Below, piece by piece: positions 1-7,693 of a DNA stretch of 64,000 nucleotides. Both the position numbers and the translations under genes were made by a program. Source of the stretch: Castellaniella sp. MT123 (GTDB lineage: Bacteria > Pseudomonadota > Gammaproteobacteria > Burkholderiales > Burkholderiaceae_B); assembly GCF_039614765.1 (NCBI RefSeq), contig NZ_CP154879.1, positions 434,001-498,000 of the forward strand, given 5' to 3'. How positions within the stretch are numbered: the stretch's first letter is position 1; every line of letters begins with the position of its first letter. The notes beneath the pieces were generated by a model. That model did no database searches. It had not been told where the DNA came from and saw only the letters and a program-made list of their open reading frames with translations.

Positions 1-368
1 TCCAGTACTGCAGACTCTCCACCGAACCGCTCTTTGCCCCCGACGGTCAGATCCGTGGGGATGTGAGCTTCGCCCAGCTGGCCGAATTTGTCTGGTTCGC
101 GGAAACCGGCGTCGGCTTTACGGGCACGGCGGACAGCCCGCTGCTGGGCACACACGAAGGCCGCGCGATCTATCTGCTTTACAACGGCATCCTCAAGGAT
201 CTGGCCCCACAAAGCGGCAACGTGCTCACGGCCACCGTGTTCAACCGGCTGCCCGTATTCAGCGGTCCTAAGGTCATCTATGCCGCCGCCAATCGCATGG
301 GGGCACGCGCTGCTCGCGAAGGCATCACCTTCCAGCAAATACCCTACGCGCTGGAGGTGCAGCCATGA
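1..368 (+). CDS. Type III restriction-modification methyltransferase (Mod), C-terminal end only
   Basis: The reading frame is open from base 3 and stops at 366-368, so the gene starts before the window. The last 121 codons include the stretches LYNGILKDLAPQSGNVLT and GPKVIYAAANRMGARAAREG, which I recognise as the tail of large adenine-specific DNA methyltransferases that pair with DEAD-box type III Res subunits. The catalytic NPPY-type and SAM-binding motifs lie outside the window and cannot be checked. The stop codon overlaps the start of the following res gene by four bases (ATGA), the usual arrangement of a translationally coupled mod-res pair. The inferred role is N6-adenine methylation of the recognition site that protects host DNA and gives specificity to Res. 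Identity rests mainly on context plus the conserved tail. Confidence 0.7.
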   Translation, partial: QYCRLSTEPLFAPDGQIRGDVSFAQLAEFVWFAETGVGFTGTADSPLLGTHEGRAIYLLYNGILKDLAPQSGNVLTATVFNRLPVFSGPKVIYAAANRMGARAAREGITFQQIPYALEVQP

Positions 369-3073
369 ACGCCTACACCCCCAAGATCTATCAGCAGCAG
401 GTGCTCGATAGTGTCCAGGTCTATTTCGAGGCCTGTCAGGAACAGGGGTCGGCTTCGATCGCCTACATGACCACCACTGAAGCACTCTGGGGCCGGGCAA
501 GCGCCTACCAGTCGCTTCCCGGGTTCGAGCCCGACATGCCGTACTTCTGCCTGCGCGTGCCCACAGGTGGCGGCAAGACCTGGCTTGCAGCCAAAAGCGT
601 TGCACTTGTGAATACCCACCTGCTTCGGTCCGAGCACAGCACCGTGCTGTGGTTGGTACCCAGCAAGCCGATTCGCGAACAGACCCTCAAGGCGTTGAGA
701 AGCCCCGAACACCCCTACCACGCAGCACTGCGCGAGGCGGGGCCCGTGGCAGTCATTGATCTGGACGAGGCCAAGGGCATCACGCGAGCCACGCTCGATA
801 CCACCACCGTCGTAATCGTCGCCACCCGCCAGGCCTTCCAGGTGGAGGACGAGGAGTGCCGTAAGGTCTATCAATCGAATGGCGCGCTGATGCACCATTT
901 TGAACATCTGAGCGCTGAACAGCGGGCGGAATTGCTCACCGAAGGGGAAGGTGTGGATCGCACCACGCCGTGTTCGCTTGCGAATGTCCTGCGCCTGCGC
1001 CGTCCCTTCGTGGTCGTCGACGAGGCCCACAACAACCGTACCGAGCTGGCTTTTGAGATGCTCGCCCGGCTGCGTCCCGCTGGAATTCTGGAGCTCACCG
1101 CGACGCCCGATACGGAGCGCACCCCCAGCAACGTTCTGCACAGCGTCTCAGCAGCCGAATTGAAGGCCGAGGAGATGATCAAGCTGCCGGTGCTGCTCGA
1201 AACCCAGCCCGACTGGCAGCAGTGCCTGGCCGACGCCATCGCCCGGCGTGACGCGTTACAGGCCTTGGTCACGACAGAGTACCGTGCGGGCGGCCCCTAC
1301 CTACGGCCCGTCGTGCTGATCCAGTCGCAGCCGCGCAGCGCCACCCACGAAACGCTGGATTACGACCGGGTGCGTCAGGAGCTCACCACCAATCATGGGA
1401 TTCCGGCCGAGGAAATTGTCGTTGCCACGGGCGATGAAAGGGGCCTGGAAGGCGTAGACGCGGATTATGCGCAGGGTATTTCGGATCCACGCTGTCCGGT
1501 GAAGTTCATCATCACCCAGAAGGCGCTGGCCGAGGGCTGGGATTGCCCGTTTGCCTACATTCTGGTGAGCCTTGCGTCCCTGTCGTCTTCGACCGCCGTG
1601 GAGCAGTTATTGGGCCGCGTGCTGCGCCAACCCAACGCTCGGCATCTGAGCGCACCGGAGCTGAACCGTTCCTACGCCTTCGTCGCCTCGCGCGATTTTG
1701 CGGAAACTGCCAACGCGCTGCGCGACCGACTGGTGGCTGGCGCCGGCTTCGAGCGGCGCGAGGTGGCGGAATTCATCGCTGCCGCACACCCCGAGCAGCA
1801 GCGCCTCGATCTGGAAGGTCGGCCGGGGCGCATTGTCATGCACCCAATCACGGTAACCCTATCTGAAAAGCCGGACCTGAAAGCGGCGCCCAAAGCAGTC
1901 CGCGACAAGGTGCGGTGGGACGGGAAGCTCAATACGCTCACCCTGCACGCGCCCCTGACCGAGACCGAAACGCAGTCCCTTGCCGCGACGGTAAGCGCGC
2001 CGGCGTCGGCGCAGGCTATTACGCAGGCGGCCGCGCAAAGCCGCACGAGCGCCCTGGAGTTCTTTCAGACCCCGGCGGAGCTGGCCGTGCGATTTCGGGT
2101 ACCGCAGCTGGCGCTGCGAGTGCAGGGCGAACTGCAGCTCTTCGACGATCCCGAAGTTCTGGAGTACCCCTGGGATCTGTCTCGCTATGAAGCGGGCCCG
2201 CAGGGCAATGACTGGGCAGCGCTGCGCGCCGCCTGGACCGTCTCCGATTCAGGTGAGATCGATATTGAAGCTGGCACCGGGAAAGTCATCTCGCGCTTTC
2301 TACCGGAGTTGCAGCGTGACCTGGGCTTGGCGTATCAGCCCGAGCACTGGGACGACGTGCGACTGGCTGCCTGGCTGTGTCAGAACGTCTTTGAGCCGTC
2401 GCTCACCCATGAGAGCAAGCGCGCTTTCGTCGCTTCCTGGGTGGGGCACCTGCTCGCGCGAGAAGATTTCACCCTGGCGCGAGTCAATCAGCAGAAGTTC
2501 GAGATCCGCAAGCTCATCGAGGCGCGGATCCGGGCGCTGCGCAAGGAGGCGATCAGTCGGGCCTATCAGCGGACGCTGTTTGCCGATGATGCCGCCTCAC
2601 ACGTAGCAGTCTCGGACGACTTTTCTTTCACATTCAACCCCCAGGCCTACGCGCCCAGCCGCGATTACGACGGGCGGTTCGGCGTGTTCGATTTTCGCAA
2701 ACACTACTACGGCCGTATTGGGGACTTTGATAGCAAGGAAGAATTCGAGTGCGCCTGCCACCTGGATATGCTGGCGCAGAAAGGTCGCATCCTTTTCTGG
2801 GTGCGCAACCTGGTGCGCCGCGAGGGCAGCTCATTCTTCTTGCAGAAGGCAACTGATCGCTTTTACCCCGATTTTCTTTGTCAGCTCCCCGGCGATGGCG
2901 CGATGCCTGGCCCCATTCTGGCCGTTGAATACAAGGGCAAGGATCGCTGGGAGTCGGCCAAGGACGACCGCCTAATTGGCGGCCTGTGGGAGAGGCTCTC
3001 GGCTGGCAGCAGGTGCCGCTTTGTGATGGTGACCGACAAGAGCTGGAAAATGATCGAGGAGCGGCTCGGATAA
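365..3073 (+). CDS. Type III restriction enzyme, Res helicase-nuclease subunit
   Basis: This 902-residue protein is a superfamily 2 ATPase fused to a nuclease. PTGGGKT at about residues 66-72 is motif I, VVVDEAHNN at about 217-225 is motif II and LTATPD follows as motif III. The helicase C domain contains QLLGRVLRQPNA near residue 420. Near the C-terminus, YPDF (about 834) and AVEYKGK (about 853-859) form a PD...ExK nuclease motif. Res subunits hydrolyse ATP to move or signal along DNA and cut when two unmodified sites are engaged, in complex with Mod. The start ATG overlaps the stop of the upstream mod by four bases. The length suits this Res branch. The gene is intact and is followed directly by a hairpin terminator. 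Confidence 0.88.
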   Translation: MNAYTPKIYQQQVLDSVQVYFEACQEQGSASIAYMTTTEALWGRASAYQSLPGFEPDMPYFCLRVPTGGGKTWLAAKSVALVNTHLLRSEHSTVLWLVPSKPIREQTLKALRSPEHPYHAALREAGPVAVIDLDEAKGITRATLDTTTVVIVATRQAFQVEDEECRKVYQSNGALMHHFEHLSAEQRAELLTEGEGVDRTTPCSLANVLRLRRPFVVVDEAHNNRTELAFEMLARLRPAGILELTATPDTERTPSNVLHSVSAAELKAEEMIKLPVLLETQPDWQQCLADAIARRDALQALVTTEYRAGGPYLRPVVLIQSQPRSATHETLDYDRVRQELTTNHGIPAEEIVVATGDERGLEGVDADYAQGISDPRCPVKFIITQKALAEGWDCPFAYILVSLASLSSSTAVEQLLGRVLRQPNARHLSAPELNRSYAFVASRDFAETANALRDRLVAGAGFERREVAEFIAAAHPEQQRLDLEGRPGRIVMHPITVTLSEKPDLKAAPKAVRDKVRWDGKLNTLTLHAPLTETETQSLAATVSAPASAQAITQAAAQSRTSALEFFQTPAELAVRFRVPQLALRVQGELQLFDDPEVLEYPWDLSRYEAGPQGNDWAALRAAWTVSDSGEIDIEAGTGKVISRFLPELQRDLGLAYQPEHWDDVRLAAWLCQNVFEPSLTHESKRAFVASWVGHLLAREDFTLARVNQQKFEIRKLIEARIRALRKEAISRAYQRTLFADDAASHVAVSDDFSFTFNPQAYAPSRDYDGRFGVFDFRKHYYGRIGDFDSKEEFECACHLDMLAQKGRILFWVRNLVRREGSSFFLQKATDRFYPDFLCQLPGDGAMPGPILAVEYKGKDRWESAKDDRLIGGLWERLSAGSRCRFVMVTDKSWKMIEERLG

Positions 3074-3077
3074 AAAC

Positions 3078-3101
3078 GGCGGGCCTGAGAACGGGCCCGC
3101 C
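3078..3101. terminator. Hairpin between convergent genes
   Basis: The arms GGCGGGCC (3078-3085) and GGCCCGCC (3094-3101) pair perfectly around an 8-base loop, just after the res stop. A run of A at 3072-3076 gives a U-tract for transcripts arriving on the minus strand, so it suits the convergent gene ending at 3125 best and may act in both directions. Confidence 0.7.
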
Positions 3102-3124
3102 TAAAAGGATTTCAATTCATTGTC

Positions 3125-3919
3125 TTACAGCCACGACGGATGCTGCGGAAATTTTTCCTCGCACTGCGCACGAAACTGCAGACCGACGTAATTTGACAGG
3201 TGCTGCAGGGCGGGCTTGGTAAAGTGATAAAGTGTCCAGTCCTGATGACCATCCTTCTCCGCAAAATACCGACTTGCGCCCACCTCCAGAGCACGAGCTG
3301 CTTCCGCAGCGCGCGCGTAGTCGAGCATCATGGGGGTGAAAATTTTGGTAATGACATCACGTCCATCAAACTGCTCTCCCCACCACTCATCGGGCACGGT
3401 AGGCATGGGTCGATTATCTGACCCCGGCTCCCATTCGAAAACGGCAACGGCCGCCGAAATCCTACCCCATGGGATACCGTATGCGGGCCCCTCGGCAAGT
3501 TGTCTCTTTACTCGCGGGTGGATGCCCTCGGTGCTGGCCCAGCCTAGAAAGTGCAGATCCTCGCCAGGGTCATTCATGCCAGGCTCAGCGGTGGGCAGCG
3601 TAAAAAACTCGTCACGCTGCGGGTAGGGTTGTGGCAGGAAGCTCCCGTTGCGGTAACAGCGGGACGGATGCACACAGAGAAGGACCGGGGCAGCGATGAG
3701 CTGCGTGCCTGCGCTCGTACGGTTTATGTAGGTGCTGAGGCACTCGACGAACGCAGCGTGGTCTTCCCTTGGGCAATAGGACATCAAAACTTTAAGCCCC
3801 CAAAGCCCGAAAAACTCCAGATCCCATTCCAGCACACCAATCGCCCCCTTGGAGTCACCGCTTCGTATCATCGCAATGGCCTCCTGGGCGAGTATTTCCC
3901 AATAATCTTGTGTCCTCAT
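3125..3919 (-). CDS. Hypothetical protein, 264 residues
   Basis: I do not recognise the family. The protein is soluble, without a signal peptide or membrane segment, and is rich in aromatic residues (for example DEWWGEQFDG and WTLYHFTKPALQHLSNY near the C-terminus). The start chosen is the ATG at 3919, preceded by AGGAAAC at good spacing. A start 16 codons upstream at 3967 is open but has no comparable ribosome site. It converges with the res gene and shares the hairpin at 3078-3101. It may be cargo of the left mobile unit. No function is proposed. Confidence 0.6.
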   Translation of the reverse strand: MRTQDYWEILAQEAIAMIRSGDSKGAIGVLEWDLEFFGLWGLKVLMSYCPREDHAAFVECLSTYINRTSAGTQLIAAPVLLCVHPSRCYRNGSFLPQPYPQRDEFFTLPTAEPGMNDPGEDLHFLGWASTEGIHPRVKRQLAEGPAYGIPWGRISAAVAVFEWEPGSDNRPMPTVPDEWWGEQFDGRDVITKIFTPMMLDYARAAEAARALEVGASRYFAEKDGHQDWTLYHFTKPALQHLSNYVGLQFRAQCEEKFPQHPSWL

Positions 3920-4048
3920 GATTGTTTCCTCGTTGCGCCTGACGCCGGATGCGTCAGCGATCGCCACCGTGTATAGCGATGCGAGGCTGGGAATCCTGAA
4001 TTTAGATGCAGTCCGCCACAGTGATAAGCTGCATGGGACGGGGGGGTT

Positions 4049-4249
4049 ATGGTGGACGAGGCATTCCGGTGGGTCATGCTATCGATAGTGCTGGCCTTGA
4101 TCGCCGCAGGCGTGATGTGGGTCGCGACGCGGCCCACAGCACCAAGCGACCGAGACCGGCTGAATGGACGGGAGTGCGCGGTAGTGCGCGGGCGGGCTAA
4201 ATATCATGCATCGCGTCCCATGAGGTTCGCACGCAGGGTTCGGCTGTAG
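4049..4249 (+). CDS. Possible small membrane protein, 66 residues
   Basis: The ATG at 4049 follows a run of seven G (4040-4046) that could serve as a ribosome site. The N-terminal third contains one hydrophobic stretch, WVMLSIVLALIAAGVMWVA (about residues 8-26), long enough for a membrane helix, followed by a basic, Arg-rich tail. No homologue comes to mind, and the tail looks like chance translation. It could be a real single-pass protein truncated in its tail, or not a gene at all. Confidence 0.25.
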   Translation: MVDEAFRWVMLSIVLALIAAGVMWVATRPTAPSDRDRLNGRECAVVRGRAKYHASRPMRFARRVRL

Positions 4250-4520
4250 ACGTGTCACATGCAGCAACGGTTTTCAGAACCCGGAAATTCCGGGCACTCA
4301 GAATGAGGTCTGTTGTGAGAGATAATTCAATTGGGAAAAGCAAGAGCCCGCCGGGAGACGCGTCATGTCCGGCGGGTTTCTCAGCAGTATCCGCTGCGGC
4401 CCTTGCGCACGGCCCAAGTGCAAAGTAGGAAAATCGGGCTCCTGAGGGCGTGCGTCTCCGACTCACCCACCTATGCGAGAGAATTGATGCCTCGCCAGCA
4501 TTGGCCTGACAGCGGGAGTT
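4250..4520. other. Gene-free stretch
   Basis: Nothing here looks coding on either strand. A minus-strand reading frame at 4197-4466 has no plausible composition or ribosome site. The only structure I see is the terminator-like hairpin at 4347-4376. Confidence 0.5.
4347..4376 (+). terminator. Rho-independent terminator-like hairpin
   Basis: CCCGCCGG (4347-4354) pairs perfectly with CCGGCGGG (4369-4376) around a 14-base loop and is followed by TTTCTC. It lies about 100 bases after the possible small gene at 4049-4249. Confidence 0.6.
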
Positions 4521-5357
4521 TCAGCGCTGAAATTCGACGCTGCCAATCCTGTATAGCGCTGTAGAGAACCTGAGCAGCATATTAATTTGTGCATGCGTCC
4601 AACCGATGGCCTGGAGATCGCGAGTCAGCTTTTTCTGAAAGGTTGGAGTACACACGAAAATTATCTGCCGCCAGTGCATGTTTTTGCCCAGGAGTGTGCT
4701 ACCGCCTGGGGTGAGGGCGTCGCGGCGTACGGTAGTGAGCCATACGAGCAGGCGCTGGTAGTCGGGCACGTTTTTGCGGCTATGCTCAACCTCGACCCAC
4801 CAGATGTCGCTGCCCGTGCGGATTAGTGCGTCAGGGATTTTTCCAGCAATACCGTCTCGGCCGCCAATCCATCTGCCCTGTGCGGTCTCTCGCTCGGTGG
4901 AGATTTTGTATCCCTCGGTAAGGGCGGCGATCGCGACCTCGTTGGCGATTCGGCGGTGATGATAGTGGTCAAGGCTAAATTCCCGTATGGCGTCCTTACC
5001 TGTGGTGGCGTCGGCGCCTTGGGCCCGAAGGACACGTACACCGGCCTCCGCCAGTGCATAGATCCGACTGTAGTCCGGTGCACTAGCATGCAGCACCTGA
5101 CGTTTTTCGCGCAGACGAGCGAGGGTTTTCTGAGCCATGCGTAGCTCTGTAGCCGTCGGCTCTGGCGGCTGCAGACCGGGAACTGAGCCCAGGCCGGGCC
5201 TTGTTTCTGGGTGACGCCACACCAGCACCGCAATGTCGCGTGTGCGTAGCCAAGCGAACCGGCGGATGGCGCGTAGCACGCGCAGCTCGTTATCGAGCGC
5301 AATCACGCGTCCATCTTGTGCGGGTCTGGTTGTCGTGGGGGTGTTCTCTTTTGCCAT
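4521..5357 (-). CDS. Replic_Relax-like protein with winged-helix and nuclease-like C-terminus
   Basis: The N-terminal 120 residues (LRVLRAIRRFAWLRTRDIA, then LARLREKRQVL and YALAEAGVRVLR) look like the winged-helix region of replication-relaxation family proteins carried by plasmids and integrative elements. The second half has KIPDALIRTG followed by WWVEVEHSRKN (about residues 181-203), a D...ExE arrangement resembling a degenerate PD-(D/E)xK nuclease core. Such proteins often lie beside mobilisation or replication origins. Here the 5' side faces the 700-base hairpin-rich region at 5390-6095. The start ATG at 5357 lacks a strong ribosome site. The family call is by recognition of pattern, not by search; a mobilisation accessory role is inference. 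Confidence 0.55.
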   Translation of the reverse strand: MAKENTPTTTRPAQDGRVIALDNELRVLRAIRRFAWLRTRDIAVLVWRHPETRPGLGSVPGLQPPEPTATELRMAQKTLARLREKRQVLHASAPDYSRIYALAEAGVRVLRAQGADATTGKDAIREFSLDHYHHRRIANEVAIAALTEGYKISTERETAQGRWIGGRDGIAGKIPDALIRTGSDIWWVEVEHSRKNVPDYQRLLVWLTTVRRDALTPGGSTLLGKNMHWRQIIFVCTPTFQKKLTRDLQAIGWTHAQINMLLRFSTALYRIGSVEFQR

Positions 5358-5566
5358 ATTTCGTATAGCGTTCTGCCGTTCGTATGACTATGCGTTCCCC
5401 GGTGAACGGGGGAGGCGTGTGGGGGGCGCATGACTGCGACCCGGGGAGCACCGTGGCCTCCGGCGGGCTGGACGCCCGGTCGGCCACTCGCGCGGCTGGA
5501 CGCCGCCCGTGCTCAGGGAGGGGCGCCCCTCGCCTTCCGTGTCACGCCTTCGGCGCGCCACTCCAC

Positions 5567-5650
5567 GCGCGGGAAACCCACACGACCCTCGACGCTGGAC
5601 GCGTCGGGGCTGTGGTCTCGCTGCGCTCGACTCGTGTGAGTTTCCCGCGC
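5567..5650. repeat. Inverted repeat, 19-base arms
   Basis: Bases 5567-5585 and 5632-5650 are reverse complements with one mismatch in 19. The loop of 46 bases has further short self-complementary stretches. It is the strongest hairpin in the first half of the structured region. Confidence 0.8.
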
Positions 5651-5918
5651 CTACGGCGTGGGGCGCGGGGCTACGCCCCCCGGCTGACTGCCGGCCCGTT
5701 GGCGGGCCTCTCGCGGCTGGGGCCGCGAGCGTCATCCGGCTCCCCCCAGGCCCTACACCGACCGCGCTGGGGCGCGGTGCGGTTCCGGGGGCGGCGGGCC
5801 GCAGGCCCTAGCCCCACGCTGCGCCTGTGGCGCATCGCGGCGCCTGACTGTATGCACGCTCCCCGGTGAGCTGCGGCCTAGGTGAACCGTGTTCCCTGGC
5901 GAGGGGTCCACCGTCGTG

Positions 5919-6094
5919 TCGTCCTCGCCTCGCTGCCCATTAGCTGCGATCGTCGCTCAGGTCAGCCCGTCGCGCAAGAGCAGGTGCTGCGCACGCCGAC
6001 TCGCCCGGTCCCTACGGGCTGCGGCCTCGCCGGCGCCCTTGCGCGACAGGCTGACCTGAGCGCTCAGACGCCATGGACAGCGAGGTGAGGACGA
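5919..6094. repeat. Large nested inverted repeat (two-stage hairpin)
   Basis: The outer arms 5919-5940 and 6073-6094 pair over 22 bases with two mismatches. After short internal loops (13 and 10 bases) the inner arms 5954-5978 and 6038-6062 pair over 25 bases with one mismatch. The apical loop is 59 bases. All three imperfect positions are transitions that stay paired as G-U in RNA of one strand or the other. No gene is visible inside. Confidence 0.85.
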
Positions 6095-6217
6095 AAAACC
6101 CGTCTTCCGCTCCCCGAGCCAGGAAAGCAGTCGGTGCGGTTTTTCTTGATTCGGAGCAACTCGGTTGGCCTGCGCCTTCTCGGTGGTCGAGGGAGCGCCA
6201 CTTCACAGGAGATACAT

Positions 6218-6352
6218 ATGTACGAAATCAACCCAGCGACCGGCCTCCCGATGGTGGGCGGCATTGGCGGCATCGATGTGGGCGGCAGCCCCTGGGGTGC
6301 CGTCAACCCATGGTCGTCGTCGTACCCGACCGACAACGGATTTGACTGGTAG
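6218..6352 (+). CDS. 44-residue Gly-rich peptide upstream of a resolvase
   Basis: The ATG at 6218 has an excellent ribosome site, CAGGAGAT, seven bases upstream, the best in this part of the window. The peptide begins MYEINPATGLPMVGGIGGID and ends in SSYPTDNGFDW; it is acidic and aromatic at its end, rich in Gly and Pro, with no basic DNA-binding patch and no membrane helix. I recall similar short proteins near recombinases of integrative elements but cannot name a function. It lies between the large hairpin and the resolvase gene, about 140 bases from the latter, and may share its transcript. Confidence 0.6.
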   Translation: MYEINPATGLPMVGGIGGIDVGGSPWGAVNPWSSSYPTDNGFDW

Positions 6353-6488
6353 GTCCTGACCCGGGCCCGGAGCTATACAGGAGGCTCATTGAAGCCCTCT
6401 CGATGCGCCGGGCGCATATGAGTCCTGAACCGCAACGTGAGCTAGCCCGATACTGGGCGGCTCAAATGAATATACTCAAAGGAGCCGT

Positions 6489-7136
6489 ATGGACGAATAC
6501 CGAGAACCGAGCACGACAACCAGCCCTCGGATCGCGCGCGTGTACCTGCGCGTCAGCACGAATGCACAGGACCTGCAACGGCAGGAAGCCATCATCGATC
6601 AAGCGAAGATGGCCGGCTACTACGTCGCCGGCGTCTATCGTGAGAAGGCTTCCGGCGCACGCGCCGACCGGCCAGAGCTTCTACGCCTGATTGCAGATCT
6701 CCAGCCGGGCGAAGTCGTAGCAGCGGAAAGAATCGACCGCATCAGCCGGCTCCCAATGCCTGAGGCCGAGCAGTTGGTAGCATCCATCCGCGGAAAAGGT
6801 GCCCGCCTTGCCGTCCCCGGAATCGTGGATCTCAGCGAATTGGCTGCCGGCGCTGACGGAGTTTCGCGAGTAGTGCTCGAATCTGTGCAAGAAATGCTGT
6901 TGCGCCTGGCCCTTCAGATGGCACGCGACGATTACGAGACCCGCCGTCAGCGCCAGCGCCAAGGGATTGAGCTTGCAAAGGGCCGTGGCCGCTACCGAGG
7001 ACGTCGGCCAGATACACGACGGCACGCGCAGGTACTGGCGCTACGCACTGCAGGGCAAAGCATTGCCAAGGCTGCCGCAATGACCGGATACAGCCTGGCT
7101 CAGGTGAAGAGAATATGGGCGGAGAGGCTTGTCTGA
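6489..7136 (+). CDS. Small serine recombinase (resolvase/invertase family)
   Basis: This 215-residue protein has the resolvase fold: ARVYLRVSTNAQDLQRQE with the nucleophile Ser at about 23, AERIDRISRLP (about 81-91) with the conserved Arg residues, a long helix (QEMLLRLALQMARDDYE) and a C-terminal helix-turn-helix (AKAAAMTGYSLAQVKRIWAE). Such enzymes resolve plasmid multimers or cointegrates at a nearby site made of paired inverted subsites. The hairpin region just upstream is the natural place to look for that site. The start ATG at 6489 has AAAGGAG nearby. The N-terminus carries a dozen extra residues before the fold compared with typical Tn3-type resolvases. Confidence 0.85.
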   Translation: MDEYREPSTTTSPRIARVYLRVSTNAQDLQRQEAIIDQAKMAGYYVAGVYREKASGARADRPELLRLIADLQPGEVVAAERIDRISRLPMPEAEQLVASIRGKGARLAVPGIVDLSELAAGADGVSRVVLESVQEMLLRLALQMARDDYETRRQRQRQGIELAKGRGRYRGRRPDTRRHAQVLALRTAGQSIAKAAAMTGYSLAQVKRIWAERLV

Positions 7137-7331
7137 CGCCTTGTGTCATAGAATTGACTTGTCTAGATGTATCCTGGCCTACTAGTGTGCCCTAATGGAC
7201 AGTTTTTCTCGGTGCGCGATTTGGCCCTATCCCCCTGTCTTTAGGAGGGAGGCCGGGTTCGCCACGGGGCGCGCGGACGGCGTCTGTCGGCCAGAACGTC
7301 CTTCGCCCATGGCGCACAGGCTGTGGGTGCC

Positions 7332-7340
7332 TGTGGATAA
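7332..7340 (-). promoter_or_regulatory. DnaA box
   Basis: TGTGGATAA is the reverse complement of TTATCCACA, a perfect match to the DnaA consensus. A single copy can occur by chance, but it lies 120 bases from an AT-rich segment in a mobile unit that also carries a hairpin-dense region. Confidence 0.5.
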
Positions 7341-7512
7341 CGTGTGGCTCAATTCGATAAGGAGGCGCCGGGTGCTCGTTGTTCAGAGGGGGTAGAAGTC
7401 GTATGGCTGGGGGTTCCTACTGGATTGGCAGACGCTGTTTCGGTTGGGTTGTGATCCTGATCGATAAAGTAACAAATTGTTATTTTTACCAATGATTTTA
7501 GTCTCTCCCTAT

Positions 7513-7540
7513 ACATAGTCCCAAGGTAATCGGACTATGT
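7513..7540. promoter_or_regulatory. Operator-like inverted repeat before the small gene and serine recombinase
   Basis: ACATAGTCC (7513-7521) and GGACTATGT (7532-7540) are perfect 9-base inverted arms separated by 10 bases, one turn of DNA centre to centre apart from two. It ends four bases before the ATG of the 49-residue gene, so a bound protein would block its expression. It might alternatively be a recombinase core site. Confidence 0.55.
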
Positions 7541-7543
7541 GCC

Positions 7544-7693
7544 ATGCAGCAACAGGAAAGCTGTCAGCCGCCTCTGTCGGCAGCGGAGCTCCGGTTGATT
7601 GATCTCATCGCGATGATAGCTGCAAGGCAGTTTCTCGCAGAAGACTCCCAATCCGCCCAATCCAACGACAACCAGCAGGAGACCATCCATTGA
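7544..7693 (+). CDS. 49-residue protein overlapping the serine recombinase start
   Basis: The frame from ATG 7544 encodes MQQQESCQPPLSAAELRLID and continues with LIAMIAARQFLAED before a polar Gln/Asn-rich tail. The middle is an amphipathic helix with the pattern ELRLIDLIAxxAxxxF, which I associate with short proteins encoded just before large serine recombinases. Its TGA (7691-7693) overlaps the TTG start of the recombinase (7690-7692), so the two are very likely translationally coupled. A partner or directionality factor is a guess from position only. Confidence 0.6.
   Translation: MQQQESCQPPLSAAELRLIDLIAMIAARQFLAEDSQSAQSNDNQQETIH

Larger units (their letters stand above)
5390..6095. other. 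GC-rich, hairpin-dense region without a convincing gene
   Basis: About 700 bases with open frames on several strands but no start with a ribosome site and only Arg/Pro/Gly-rich translations, which is what random GC-rich DNA gives. It is packed with inverted repeats: GAGGGGCGCCCCTC (5518-5531, perfect palindrome), 5567-5585 with 5632-5650, GGCCCG/CGGGCC (5693-5708), CTCGCGGC/GCCGCGAG (5709-5729), ACCGCGC/GCGCGGT (5761-5777) and the large nested hairpin at 5919-6094. It lies between a Replic_Relax-like gene and a resolvase, so an origin of transfer or replication, a resolution site, or a structured RNA are all possible. Confidence 0.6.
7137..7543. other. Intergenic region with DnaA box and AT-rich segment
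   Basis: About 400 bases between two recombinase genes. The only long frame (7195-7395) has no ribosome site and an unlikely composition. The region holds a perfect DnaA box (7332-7340), three CTGTGG/CGTGTGG-like copies around it, an AT-rich segment (about 7459-7515) containing the palindrome TAACAAATTGTTA (7470-7482), and the inverted repeat at 7513-7540. The mixture resembles a replication or recombination control region. Confidence 0.5.

Noticed and set aside
4197-4466. 89-residue minus-strand reading frame
   Set aside because: It crosses the terminator hairpin and lacks a ribosome site.
5384-5869. 161-residue reading frame in the hairpin region
   Set aside because: Arg/Ala/Gly/Pro-rich translation without ribosome site; overlapping frames of similar kind exist on both strands.
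6403-6690. 95-residue reading frame before and overlapping the resolvase
   Set aside because: The part overlapping the resolvase is out of frame with it, and its translation is of chance type.
7195-7395. 66-residue reading frame between the recombinases
   Set aside because: No ribosome site and no family pattern; it spans the DnaA box.
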